Shown here: positions 1 through 7,878 of the stretch, piece after piece
How positions within the stretch are numbered: the first letter of the stretch is position 1
Layout of the letters: each line of letters begins with the position of its first letter
Source: UBA1876 sp964515395
Lineage (GTDB): Bacteria; Synergistota; Synergistia; Synergistales; Thermovirgaceae
Length of the DNA: 11,069 nt
Direction: 5' to 3'
Assembly: GCA_964515395.1 (NCBI GenBank)
Contig: CAZERC010000041.1
Span: 1 to 11,069, forward strand
The notes under the pieces: generated by a model
Seen by the model: only the letters and a program-made list of their open reading frames with translations
Databases searched by the model: none
What the model was told of the DNA's origin: nothing
Made by a program: the position numbers and the translations under genes

Positions 1-6
1 TCGCAC

Positions 7-795
7 TCAGGCGAGCAGGTCACCGGCGAAAACGGTGATGGCCTGGCCGCCGACGATGACCCTGGAATCCTTCATTTCCGTTCTGATCAGACCTCCACGG
101 GCGGACACCTGCCGGGCGAGAAACTCGCTTCTCCCCATTTTTCGGGACCAGTACGGGCAGAGGGTACAGTGAGCCGACCCTGTCACAGGATCCTCGTCGA
201 CTCCGACCGCCGGAGCGAAAAACCTGGAAACGAAATCGCAGTCCCTTGAAGAGGACGGGGCTGTGACGATGATACCCCGTGTCTTGATGTGCCGCAGTTT
301 CCCGAAGTCAGGACTCAGGTTCAGGAGGGTTTGCTCATTGTCGACTTCGACGAGGTAATCGAAGCGTCCCCTGGTTATTCCAGCAGGTTCTTCAATGCCA
401 AGGGCGTCCGGAAGATCCGGCGGAATCTCGCAGGCTTCCGGGAAATCGGCCGGGAAGTCCATGAGAATCCAGGAACCGTCCAGATCGGCTGTCAGCAGGC
501 CGCTTCTGGTCTTGAACCGGGCCCTTTGGCTGGTTTCAAGCGATCCCGTTTCCCAGAGAATGTGGGCCGTCGCCAATGTGGCATGCCCACAGAGATCGAC
601 TTCCGTGGCCGGTGTGAACCACCTGAGGCTGTACCCTTCGTGGAGAGGCAGACAGAAAGCCGTTTCGGACAGGTTCATTTCCTGGGCCACCTTCAGCATC
701 CAGCCGTCTTCGCGGGTCGTTTCCATCAGGCAGACGGCTGCCGGGTTCCCCCCGAAGGGGCGGTCCGTAAAGGCATCAACCTGAAACAGCTTCAT
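7..795 (-). CDS. PhzF-family isomerase/epimerase-like protein
   Basis: A 262-residue protein of the PhzF (phenazine biosynthesis-like, diaminopimelate-epimerase fold) family. It begins MKLFQVDAFTDRPFGGNPAA, the family's usual N-terminus. The NLSETAF segment carries the family's conserved acid (E44), followed by the DLCGHATLA segment (about 67-75) and the C-terminal GVDEDPVTGSAHC motif, which marks the second half of the two-lobed fold. Length is typical for the family. I chose the ATG at 795 because GGGAGGAGGT lies about 10 nt upstream and the family consensus begins exactly there; an in-frame ATG at 840 would add 15 unconserved residues. Family members outside phenazine clusters are mostly of unknown substrate, and no phenazine gene is visible here, so no reaction is assigned. 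It follows the cardiolipin synthase gene by 59 nt on the same strand. The family call is secure, the function open. Confidence 0.9.
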   Translation of the reverse strand: MKLFQVDAFTDRPFGGNPAAVCLMETTREDGWMLKVAQEMNLSETAFCLPLHEGYSLRWFTPATEVDLCGHATLATAHILWETGSLETSQRARFKTRSGLLTADLDGSWILMDFPADFPEACEIPPDLPDALGIEEPAGITRGRFDYLVEVDNEQTLLNLSPDFGKLRHIKTRGIIVTAPSSSRDCDFVSRFFAPAVGVDEDPVTGSAHCTLCPYWSRKMGRSEFLARQVSARGGLIRTEMKDSRVIVGGQAITVFAGDLLA

Positions 796-845
796 TTTGA
801 GAGGACCTCCTCCCTGTTCATTTGTCCGTGCTTCCATCATTTACC

Positions 846-874
846 AGTATAGATTCATAAAAGAGGACTGAAAA
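846..874 (-). promoter_or_regulatory. Possible promoter for the phzF-like gene
   Basis: On the minus strand a TATACT box (851-846) is preceded, after a 17-nt spacer, by a weak TTTTCA -35 (874-869). The boxes lie across the 3' end of the cardiolipin synthase gene. Transcription would start near 839, which would put the upstream ATG at 840 out of use and fit the preferred start at 795. Only the -10 is good, so the gene may instead be read through from upstream. Confidence 0.3.
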
Positions 875-2300
875 GCTTTGTTATTCCCTGGATGGTTTCC
901 ATGACAAGGGGACGGTTTCGCCACTCTTCCAGCGACAACTTGCGCGACTTTTCGATGTAGCTTTCCTGGAGGGATCGCAGGGACCAGAGAGCTTCGCCAT
1001 GGTAGAGGATCATGTTGAGTTCGAAATTGAGGGCAAAGGAACGGATGTCAAAATTGCTCGTGCCGATGAAGGCGATATCGCTGTCCACCGTCATGGTTTT
1101 CGAATGAAGGAGCCCCGGCTGATACAAAAAGAGTTCCACGCCGAGCCCCATGAGCTGTTCGTAATAGGACTTGGCTGCATTCCCGACAAAGAACTGGTCA
1201 ACTCTCTCCGGGACGACGAGTTGAACCCTGGCCCCGCCGAGAGCAGCCACCTCCAGGGCCTCGATCAGGCCTTCGTCTGGAATGAGATAGGGAGTGGTGA
1301 TAATGACCTTGCGGCGGGCGGCATGCAGGGCTGAAACGATGAGGCGCTGGTAGTTTTCTGTGGGATAGGTAGGTCCGCTCGGCACGGTTTGCAACAGGTT
1401 TGAACCGGGAGACGTCATCTCTGGAAAGTAGAAGGCTTCTTCGTTCATCTTTCCTGTTTCGACATACCAGTCTTCGAGAAAGACCCTCTGGATCTGGGTT
1501 GCAGCCGGTCCTTCGATGGCAATGGTGACATCGTGCCATGTACAACCCGGGGCCTTTCCACCGTAGGTCGGATCGATAAGGTTATGGGAACCCGTGTACG
1601 CCTGTGTGCCGTCTATGACGGCCAGCTTCCTGTGATTGCGAAGATCAAAACGGGCCGTTGCCCTGATTCGCCTGAAAAGTGACGGGGGAAGGGCTCCGAC
1701 GACGGAAACTCCCTTTTTTCGAAGCCGTGGGGCGGTTTTCTTCAGGAATTTCTTGGATCCCAGGGTATCGACCAGGACTTGACAGCTGACGCCTCTTGCC
1801 GCAGCCCTTTCCAGGGCCTCGAAAACGGGACGGGTTACCTCATCTTCGTTGAGGATGTAATACAAGAGATGGACCTGTCGTGAAGCCTTGTCGATGTCCG
1901 AGGTCAGGCGTCTTATGAGTTCATTGGTTGTGGTGATGTATTCCACTTCGTTTCCGCCCGTGATGGGCATGTCGCCGAGTGTCATGGCGAGGTTGCAGAA
2001 CCGTTCAAGTTTTTCAGGAACTTTTGGCGGGGCGTTTTCACGGATTTTTCGTATGACCGCCGTTTCCTGTTCAAGGCGGGCAAGCATTCGTTCATGTCGG
2101 ATAATCCTGTCACGAGGGAGTTTGCTGCCTCCTATCAAAAGATAGAAAAAAAGTCCGGGGACAGGCCAGAAGAAAATCACCAAAAGCCATGCCGTTGCGG
2201 CGGCTGGTGGATGCCATCGCGGGATAAGTACGATCATGGCGAGACGAATGCCTATTGATGCGATGTCATGAAGAAGTATCAGTAACAGGTTCCAGGACAT
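855..2300 (-). CDS. cls: Cardiolipin synthase, phospholipase D superfamily
   Basis: A 481-residue membrane enzyme of the bacterial cardiolipin synthase family, which condenses two phosphatidylglycerols into cardiolipin and glycerol at the inner membrane. Two hydrophobic helices fill roughly residues 3-57, the usual N-terminal anchor. Two HKD phosphodiesterase motifs follow: HRKLAVIDG (H223, K225, D230) and HSKTMTVDSD (H399, K401, D406), each trailed by the GSHN or GTSNFD signature. Both motifs are intact and the length is normal. The start at 2300 is preferred because GGCGGAGGA sits 10 nt upstream; an in-frame ATG at 2336 lacks a ribosome site and lies inside a strong leader hairpin. It is downstream of the YitT-family gene by 102 nt, but a good extended -10 in that interval suggests its own promoter. 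The domain assignment is secure; cls rather than another PLD-type synthase is very likely. Confidence 0.93.
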   Translation of the reverse strand: MSWNLLLILLHDIASIGIRLAMIVLIPRWHPPAAATAWLLVIFFWPVPGLFFYLLIGGSKLPRDRIIRHERMLARLEQETAVIRKIRENAPPKVPEKLERFCNLAMTLGDMPITGGNEVEYITTTNELIRRLTSDIDKASRQVHLLYYILNEDEVTRPVFEALERAAARGVSCQVLVDTLGSKKFLKKTAPRLRKKGVSVVGALPPSLFRRIRATARFDLRNHRKLAVIDGTQAYTGSHNLIDPTYGGKAPGCTWHDVTIAIEGPAATQIQRVFLEDWYVETGKMNEEAFYFPEMTSPGSNLLQTVPSGPTYPTENYQRLIVSALHAARRKVIITTPYLIPDEGLIEALEVAALGGARVQLVVPERVDQFFVGNAAKSYYEQLMGLGVELFLYQPGLLHSKTMTVDSDIAFIGTSNFDIRSFALNFELNMILYHGEALWSLRSLQESYIEKSRKLSLEEWRNRPLVMETIQGITKLFSPLL

Positions 2301-2328
2301 GTTTTCAAGTCCTCCGCCGGCTGAATTG

Positions 2329-2361
2329 AGGGTCATCCAGGAATTTGACCCGGATGACCCT
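2329..2361 (-). promoter_or_regulatory. Strong hairpin in the cls leader
   Basis: Arms 2329-2341 and 2349-2361 pair over 13 bp, with one G-U on the minus-strand transcript and a 7-nt loop. The hairpin lies between the predicted cls promoter and its Shine-Dalgarno. No U-run follows on the minus strand, so it is not a typical intrinsic terminator. It could be an mRNA-stability or translational control element, or a 3'-end protector for the upstream YitT-family transcript. Confidence 0.6.
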
Positions 2362-2373
2362 GCATTCCTTTTC

Positions 2374-2382
2374 AGTATAGCA
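2374..2382 (-). promoter_or_regulatory. Extended -10 promoter element for cls
   Basis: The minus strand reads TGCTATACT at 2382-2374, an extended -10 (TG-N-TATACT) one base from consensus. No good -35 lies 17 nt upstream, as is common for extended -10 promoters. The predicted start near 2367 places the 2329-2361 hairpin entirely inside the leader. Confidence 0.5.
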
Positions 2383-2402
2383 TTGTCGCAGACGGGGAAA
2401 AC

Positions 2403-3329
2403 TCAGTTCGAGCGGATGTCGGAAAACCCTTCGCCGAGCACCTCGTGAATGGACTGAACGCTGATGAAGGCATCGGGGTCGATATCCCTGATGTAATTTC
2501 TGAGGCGGATGAATTTTCTCCTGTTGACGATGGTCGAGACCACTTCTTTCGGCTGACCCGTGTAGGCCCCCCTGGCCTCGTAGATGGTGGCGCCGCTTTC
2601 GAGTTCATTCAGAATGAAATCCGAGATACGCTCGCTTTCATGGCTGATGATCATGACATACTTGTGGACCTTCATTCCCAGGATGAACCAGTCAACGAGA
2701 ATCCCGTTCATGATGACGCCGAGCAGGGCATACATGCCGATCCTCGGACCAAAAACGGCGATTGCCCCGGCGACGATGAGAAAGTCCGACAAAAGCACGC
2801 CCTTCCCGAGGTCTATGTGGAAATATTTGTTGAGGATCTTGGCGGTGATGTCCGTTCCTCCTGTGGATGCGTTCTGGTTGAAAACGATGGCCATGCCCAT
2901 GGCGGAACAAAGGACGCCGAAAACCAGCTGCACCAGGATGTCATCGGTGAGAGGGGCCGATATGGGGAAGAAACTCTCCAGAAACCAGGCGAGACCTGAC
3001 ACGAGGAAGCTGGTATAGACCGTTTTTGCGCCGAACTCCTTGCCGATGAGGAGGAAACCTGCGACGAAGAGCACCATGTTCATCCCGAGCATCATGACCC
3101 CGACAGGCAGTTGGGGCCAAAAAGCACTGAGGACAATGGCAAGTCCGCTGACGCCTCCGGCCGCCAGGTTGTTCGGAACCAGGAAATAGACGATTCCGGC
3201 GGCCACGAGAAAGGCTCCGCCGTGAATCAGCACCCATTCCCTGAAAAAGAGACGGGAAGGGCGCCACTGCAGAATCTTCCTGGTCTTTTTCGTTACCTTG
3301 TTTTCCCTTACCTTGTTTTCCCTTGACAT
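2403..3329 (-). CDS. YitT-family membrane protein with C-terminal DUF2179 domain
   Basis: A 308-residue integral membrane protein of the YitT/DUF161 family. After a basic N-terminus (about 1-30), five or six hydrophobic segments occupy about residues 34-225, with family landmarks VPNNLAAGGVSGLAIVL near 51-67 and NQNASTGGTDITAKILNKY near 152-170 (the repeated glycine-rich signature of the two halves). A soluble C-terminal domain (about 225-308, containing GATIYEARGAYTGQPKEVV) corresponds to DUF2179. Molecular function in this family is not established; many bacteria carry several copies. The ATG at 3329 has GGGAG 7 nt upstream. It begins 44 nt after the M20 peptidase stop on the same strand, so the two are probably co-transcribed. 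The N-terminus carries a 15-bp tandem repeat giving NKVRENKV. Confidence 0.9.
   Translation of the reverse strand: MSRENKVRENKVTKKTRKILQWRPSRLFFREWVLIHGGAFLVAAGIVYFLVPNNLAAGGVSGLAIVLSAFWPQLPVGVMMLGMNMVLFVAGFLLIGKEFGAKTVYTSFLVSGLAWFLESFFPISAPLTDDILVQLVFGVLCSAMGMAIVFNQNASTGGTDITAKILNKYFHIDLGKGVLLSDFLIVAGAIAVFGPRIGMYALLGVIMNGILVDWFILGMKVHKYVMIISHESERISDFILNELESGATIYEARGAYTGQPKEVVSTIVNRRKFIRLRNYIRDIDPDAFISVQSIHEVLGEGFSDIRSN
3293..3324. repeat. 15-bp tandem repeat in the 5' end of the YitT-family gene
   Basis: The unit TTACCTTGTTTTCCC occurs at 3293-3307 and again, identical, at 3308-3322, with two bases of a third copy. Fifteen bp is a multiple of three, so unit gain or loss keeps frame and adds or removes five basic N-terminal residues (the NKVRENKV stretch). 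Confidence 0.85.
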
Positions 3330-3373
3330 GTTTTTTCTCCCGCCGGCGGACTGATGCAGCAGCCGCCTCTATG

Positions 3374-5032
3374 TTATGCCCTCCGTGAAGCTATGGCCAC
3401 CTGTGCGACGGCTTCTTTCAGGAGAACGGGGTATGTCTCGAACGAATAGGGAAGGTGAACCCGTTCCGTGTTTTTGTGGGCATCCTTTCCGAAGGGGCCG
3501 AGGTTCAGGATCGGAATGTCCAGCTTGAGCAACGCCTCTTCGGGGAAACGGTAGAGATCGCCCCATCCCGGGAGGTTCTCCCCCACGGTGCGGATTTCGT
3601 CTGCACCGCCCTCGAATCCGCAGTAGCTGAGGTCGGAAACTCCTTCGAAAAGCGTGCGGATCTTCAGGTCCACCCCATGGGATCGTTGTGCCTCTTCCCG
3701 GATTTTTGCAGCCACACGCCCCATCGCCGATTCCCTTTCGTTTCGTTTCCTGTTGGTCCTGTGCGGGTACCAAGGAGGCAAAAATCCGACCACACCGAAG
3801 GGCGGCTGGAGTCCACAGGCATCCGCCAGATGTTCGATGGCCGCGAAGGCGCGTTCCCTTTCATCGGCTTCGGGCGGGCAGGATGCATCGGCCTGCTCCA
3901 GGACGGTCCGAAGTTTATCTTGTAACACGGACTGGGCCTTTTGTACAAGATCTCCGTAGGTATAGACCTTCGGCTTCCACGAAAGGCAGCCGGCGCCGGA
4001 GCCGTTCTTTTGCGTGTAGTCCCTGGCGAACCCTTCGTACTGGCTTATTGCACGTTTTTGGGCCTCCATGGCCAGGTCCCTGAGCTCCGAGAGGATCTCC
4101 TTCGGCATCTTTTGTGCCGTCAGGTAACTGTAGAAGGCCACGGCCCTCGTCATGATCGTCGCCGAATATTCACGCCTGAGATCGTGCTGTCTCATGCAGC
4201 CATAAGGTGGAAAGGCCGATCCCTCGAGGGTGTCTGCGTAATCAGGGTTCCCGTCGAGCATGATGTTGAGATGGGAGATGATCGGGGCCGCACAAAGACC
4301 TTCGTAGTATTCCCCGACGTGGGTTTCCTTGCCGGCGAAATAGAAAAAAGGATTGATCTTGCCGATACTCCCCAGGTAGATCGAAGGGCCCGCCTCGGCC
4401 CCGCCTGCGAATGTGGGTTCGGTGTTGATGCACGAGAGAAAACGCAAGCCTTCTTCCTCCTGCAGGGAGGCCAGAACGGGAACGGCCGCAAGCATCCCCC
4501 CGGAGTTGTTTTCCTCGTCACAGACGTAGAGAACGGCCAGGTTCGCGTCCGGTTCGAAATCCCCGCGGGAGGCTTCCGCGAGGACGGAAAGCCCCGTAGC
4601 CACGCCTGTTTTCATGTCGGCCACACCGCGACCGAAAAGCCAGTCTCCCGAGTCCAGGTCTTTTCTCGCTTCGGGACTGATCTCGACGTCGGCGATCGCC
4701 CGTGTGTATTCCTCGGGATCAAATGCCATGTCTTTCAGGCTCCCGCAGGCAGCGGCACTTACCACGTCCATGTGTCCTGTCAGAAGAACCGTATCGCCGG
4801 TTTTCTGACTGGACCTGACGATGGCGAAAATGATATGCCGATCATACCGGTCCCCTGCCATCGGGATGAGTCTGAGATCATCAGGGTGTTGCCGGAAATA
4901 GGGCAGTTCTGCGAGGGTATCGAAGACGAAACGGGCGATCCGGTTTTCTCCCTCCCTGGAAGGCGAGACGCTGGGAATCTGAACGAGATCCAGCATGAGC
5001 CGGTAGAGGTGTTCTTTCTGTGTGCTGATCAT
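3374..5032 (-). CDS. M20-family zinc peptidase/deacylase, RocB-like
   Basis: A 552-residue metallohydrolase of peptidase family M20, longer than usual and matching the RocB-type subgroup found in the Bacillus arginine-utilisation cluster. Visible metal and catalytic residues are H87 in TGHMDVVS with D89, D139 in GRGVADMKTG, the catalytic acid pair in CDEENNSGG (E173/E174), E205 in NTEPT, and C-terminal H519 in GKDAHKNTERV, corresponding to the last metal ligand. The full dinuclear zinc site therefore appears intact. No signal peptide is seen, so it is likely cytoplasmic. The reaction of RocB proteins is not biochemically settled; hydrolysis of an amide or peptide bond of an amino-acid derivative is expected from the family. 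The ATG at 5032 has AAGGAGGATC just upstream. It is separated from the opine dehydrogenase by a terminator and 328 bp, so it probably has its own promoter, and the YitT-family gene follows closely. Confidence 0.9.
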   Translation of the reverse strand: MISTQKEHLYRLMLDLVQIPSVSPSREGENRIARFVFDTLAELPYFRQHPDDLRLIPMAGDRYDRHIIFAIVRSSQKTGDTVLLTGHMDVVSAAACGSLKDMAFDPEEYTRAIADVEISPEARKDLDSGDWLFGRGVADMKTGVATGLSVLAEASRGDFEPDANLAVLYVCDEENNSGGMLAAVPVLASLQEEEGLRFLSCINTEPTFAGGAEAGPSIYLGSIGKINPFFYFAGKETHVGEYYEGLCAAPIISHLNIMLDGNPDYADTLEGSAFPPYGCMRQHDLRREYSATIMTRAVAFYSYLTAQKMPKEILSELRDLAMEAQKRAISQYEGFARDYTQKNGSGAGCLSWKPKVYTYGDLVQKAQSVLQDKLRTVLEQADASCPPEADERERAFAAIEHLADACGLQPPFGVVGFLPPWYPHRTNRKRNERESAMGRVAAKIREEAQRSHGVDLKIRTLFEGVSDLSYCGFEGGADEIRTVGENLPGWGDLYRFPEEALLKLDIPILNLGPFGKDAHKNTERVHLPYSFETYPVLLKEAVAQVAIASRRA

Positions 5033-5360
5033 CTGTGATCCTCCTTTTCTTCTGTGCCTTTCTGTCGTCCTGTCTCCGGTCCGGTATGCCCCGGCGGCCT
5101 GACCGACCCCGATCCCTCATACGGCAAAGCCGGCGGGTTCTTTCGAGGGAAAAGTGCAACATGCCCGTTCCTTACTGGCCCGTCGGTAATAAACTTCGCC
5201 TGGAGGGGGCTGGGAGGGTGTCTTCCCCGAATTCAGAAGAGGCTGGTTCCCCCGGTTTCCCCGCTTGTGAAGGATCTTCAAAGGCGTGAAAAACAGGGCC
5301 TTTCCCGTTACATGCCGGAAAGACCCTCCATTCCATTTTACAGTGGGAGCCGATTCTCCG
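5033..5360. other. Non-coding interval between opine dehydrogenase and M20 peptidase genes
   Basis: This stretch of 328 bp has no convincing gene; open frames on either strand lack family-like sequence and good ribosome sites. It holds a Rho-independent terminator near its right end (5289-5327) and the ribosome site of the M20 gene at its left end. I found no confident sigma70 promoter for the M20 gene, although one is expected here. Confidence 0.6.
5289..5327 (-). terminator. Rho-independent terminator after the opine dehydrogenase gene
   Basis: On the minus strand, arm AGGGTCTTTCC (5327-5317) pairs with GGAAAGGCCCT (5305-5295) over 11 bp with one G-U. The loop is 11 nt, and the stem is followed by GTTTTT. 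It starts 33 nt past the opine dehydrogenase stop and should end the TRAP/opine dehydrogenase transcript. Confidence 0.8.
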
Positions 5361-5879
5361 CTATGGAGCCTCGTAAACGCCCTCTCTGAGATAATCGTTC
5401 ATTTGTTTGCGGCCCAAATGGGCGATACCGAGGTCTTGCAACGTGACCCCTGTTTTCCAGAAATCGCGGCCCGTCATCACCGACGCCAGATGGATCATGG
5501 ATTCGATGACGGGGACATGGATATCGAATTTTTGGGCCAGCTCCCAGAAAATATGGCAGCCAACGGGGATATCCTCCGTAATATAACGGTTGTGAATGGT
5601 AAAAGGTCCAGTCCCGAGGGCGAGCCGGTATTGGTCTTCAAAGGGGACGCGGTAGTTTTCACCCATATGTTCCGATCCGAGGATGTTTGATCGGGAGAAA
5701 AAATCTTCTTCCTTGAAGGTTTGTATCCCCACTCCCAGGGCATCGGCAATGGCGCATTCCTCGCGATACAGGGCCAGTTGGACCTTTGAGATCGAAGGAC
5801 AGTAGGCGTGACTGTAGATGGAGAAGTCGTACTTGTCTTTGCCGAACACGACGCCCCAGTTTTCCATCACTCCCACCCC
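5361..5879 (-). CDS. Opine (octopine/nopaline-type) dehydrogenase, C-terminal part
   Basis: The last 172 residues of a protein resembling the all-helical C-terminal substrate domain of NAD(P)-dependent octopine/nopaline-type dehydrogenases. Family-like features are MENWGVVFG at the domain entry, then a YREECAIADALGVG helix, the GPFTIHNRYITEDIPVG block with the conserved RY-x-x-EDIP pattern, and a C-terminal TLQDLGIAHLG segment. These enzymes reductively couple an amino acid with a 2-oxo acid, or run in reverse. The N-terminal Rossmann domain, about 190 residues, is lost in the assembly gap, as presumably is the catalytic histidine that normally precedes the MENWG-like segment. The apparent open frame joining it to DctM through the N run is an artefact. 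It is probably the last gene of the dctPQM unit, ending 33 nt before a terminator. The exact substrate cannot be told from this half. Confidence 0.78.
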   Translation of the reverse strand, partial: GVGVMENWGVVFGKDKYDFSIYSHAYCPSISKVQLALYREECAIADALGVGIQTFKEEDFFSRSNILGSEHMGENYRVPFEDQYRLALGTGPFTIHNRYITEDIPVGCHIFWELAQKFDIHVPVIESMIHLASVMTGRDFWKTGVTLQDLGIAHLGRKQMNDYLREGVYEAP

Positions 5880-5979
5880 NNNNNNNNNNNNNNNNNNNNN
5901 NNNNNNNNNNNNNNNNNNNNNNNNNNNNNNNNNNNNNNNNNNNNNNNNNNNNNNNNNNNNNNNNNNNNNNNNNNNNNNN
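5880..5979. other. Assembly gap, 100 N, true length unknown
   Basis: A run of exactly 100 N, the usual placeholder for a scaffold join. The flanking sequences do not repeat each other, so real sequence is missing. The last few DctM residues plus about 190 residues of opine dehydrogenase must fit, so at least about 0.6 kb is expected rather than 100 bp. Confidence 0.9.
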
Positions 5980-7256
5980 GGAAGCCACAGGGCGAGTTGC
6001 GGTATGTAGGTTACGGCCAAGAGAGTTGGAAGCCAGGCGAAAAGAATGAACGTCATGGCCGGCTTCATCATCTGGGATACCGGCGTTTTCGCCATTCTGC
6101 CTCCGAAGTACAATGTTGGAGCCGTCGGGGGTGTGACGTTCCCGAGCCCCAGGTTGGTGCCGATGATGGCCGCGAAGTGAATGGGGCTTACTCCCAGCTG
6201 TGTCACTACGGGCAAAAGAATCGGTGTGGTCAACAGCATGGCGCTGACGTCGTCCATGATCATGCCTATGATGATCATGAAAATGTTGAGCATGAACAGG
6301 ATGACGTACTTGTTTGTCGAAACGCTCGTCAGAACGCCCATGATCAGGTCGGGAAGGCGTTCCTGGACGTAGATCCGGCTGAGCATCATGATGCAGTACA
6401 TCATGAGCATGACGACTCCTGTGGTGGTGGCGGTTTCCACAACGACCTGGATGAAATTATCCCTGTTCAGTCCCCGGTAGATAAAAAAACCGACGGGGAT
6501 CGAATATAAAACAGCGACTGCAGCCGCTTCGGTAGGCGTCATGATTCCGCCGTAAATGCCGCCGAGGACGATGAAGGGCATGAAGAGCGCGGGCGCGGCC
6601 CTTTTCCCCCTCTTTCCGATGATGCTGAATTTTTCACCTGTCGTCATCGGGGGAATGATGTGAATGTTGGGGTCGTTCCTGAGCATGATCAAATTCAGGA
6701 TGCTCAAAAGAATCGTCAAAACGATACCCGGTCCGACAGTGGCAAGAAAACAGGCCAAAACGGACTGTTGTCCCACCCAGGCGTAGAGAATCATCTGGGA
6801 GCTCGGGGGTATCAGCAGTCCCAGAGGTGCGGCGCAGGAGACGAGTGCCGCACTGTGCCCCATGGGGTAGCCGTTTTCACGCAGCCGCGGGAACATGATT
6901 GATCCGATGCATGAGAGCGTCGCGGCGCAACTGCCCGATATGGAACCGAAGACGGCGCAGGAGATCACCGCCACCACGCCAAGACCTCCCTTGATCCTGC
7001 CGATCAGGATGTCCACGAAATTTACCAGGGACGTCCCGATACCTCCCTTGTCCATCATTCCGCCGACCATGATGAAAAGCGGTATGGCCAGCAGGACGAT
7101 GGAACTCATCTGGCTGAATCCGTAGGGGAGCAGAAACGACGGGTCATACCCTTGCGTGACCACCATGAATGTCGTGGAAAGCATGAAGCAGAAAGGAACG
7201 GGCAGGCCCAGAAGAAGGGTTACGATGATGAGCAAAAGAGCAATTGTTATCGCCAT
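5980..7256 (-). CDS. dctM: TRAP transporter large permease subunit, 3' end in gap
   Basis: About 425 residues of a TRAP-type large membrane subunit, the ion-coupled permease that moves the ligand delivered by DctP. The sequence is almost wholly hydrophobic, with many transmembrane segments and the family hallmarks IPLFIMVGGMMDKGGI (about 57-72), SISGSCAATLSCIGSIMFP, AAPLGLLIPPSSQMILYA, GGIMTPTEAAAVAVLY and NLGLGNVTPPTAPTLYFG. The visible end (TYIPQLALWL) is where DctM proteins are nearly finished, so only a handful of residues should be missing in the gap. The ATG at 7256 has GGGAGGGA shortly upstream and follows the DctQ stop by 42 nt. Substrate class cannot be read from this subunit; relatives carry C4-dicarboxylates, sialic acid and other organic acids. 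Confidence 0.92.
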
Positions 7257-7298
7257 GGAAATCCCTCCCGGATTGGAGGAAACGCTTGTGAGAGAGCC

Positions 7299-7859
7299 TT
7301 ATACGCAGAATTCATCGGTCTTTTCCTCAGGCGCTTCCCGGGTGCTCTCTCCGTCTCCCATTCCCAAAAAGTGAAAAAGATCGTCGAAGAAATACACGAC
7401 GGAATACAGGGACATGAGGATGTAGCCGACAAGGATGGATGATTGCGAGATGAATACAGGAATGCGAAGACCTGTCGTTTTCGGCATCCAGGTGATGCTG
7501 TAGATCACCATATCGACGGCCCATATGGAATAGAGGATGCACAAGGCAGCCATGGTGAACCGGACGGCCACGCTTAGCAGGGCCCGATGCCGGGGTTTGA
7601 GCATTTGTGGGATGATGTCGGCCTTGACGTGGCTCTTTTCGTAGACGCCATAGGAGCTCCCCATGAAATAGAGCCAGAAAGCCGCGATGACGACAATTTC
7701 CTCAAGGCCGAAAAGATCGGACTTGAGGACATAACGAAGAAAAACCTCGACGCACATGATGAGGACGACGAAAACGCTTGTCAGGGTGAGGAGCCATTCC
7801 TGGATCCTGACGAGAAAGGCCCAGGCTGCCGAATTTTTGAAAGCGGCAATCAGGTTCAA
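7299..7859 (-). CDS. dctQ: TRAP transporter small permease subunit
   Basis: A 186-residue (from the chosen start) four-helix membrane protein of the DctQ family, partner of DctM. Hydrophobic helices are visible around LTLTSVFVVLIMCVEVFL, EEIVVIAAFWLYFMGSSYG, VAVRFTMAALCILYSIWAV and SSILVGYILMSLYSVVYFF. The SHVKADII segment after helix two matches the conserved HV-x-x-D-pattern loop of the family. No ATG lies near the expected N-terminus. The TTG at 7859 is chosen because GAGGGAGGGA ends 6 nt before it; another in-frame TTG at 7877 would overlap that ribosome site. A stable GC-rich hairpin separates it from dctP. The weak start and the hairpin both fit lower expression of the permease than of the binding protein. 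Confidence 0.88.
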   Translation of the reverse strand: MNLIAAFKNSAAWAFLVRIQEWLLTLTSVFVVLIMCVEVFLRYVLKSDLFGLEEIVVIAAFWLYFMGSSYGVYEKSHVKADIIPQMLKPRHRALLSVAVRFTMAALCILYSIWAVDMVIYSITWMPKTTGLRIPVFISQSSILVGYILMSLYSVVYFFDDLFHFLGMGDGESTREAPEEKTDEFCV

Positions 7860-7878
7860 AAATCTTCCCTCCCTCAAT

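Noticed and set aside
3340..3349. 10-bp palindrome CCGCCGGCGG before the YitT-family gene
   Set aside because: It has no loop and overlaps the ribosome-site region. Short GC palindromes are expected by chance here, so it is not evidence of an operator.
3941..5038. A 365-codon open frame on the plus strand
   Set aside because: Antisense to the M20 peptidase; no recognisable domain and no ribosome site. Long antisense frames are common in GC-rich genes.
5035..5389. Small plus-strand open frames in the 328-bp interval
   Set aside because: No ribosome sites and proline/arginine/serine-rich shadow-like translations; they overlap the terminator and neighbouring genes.
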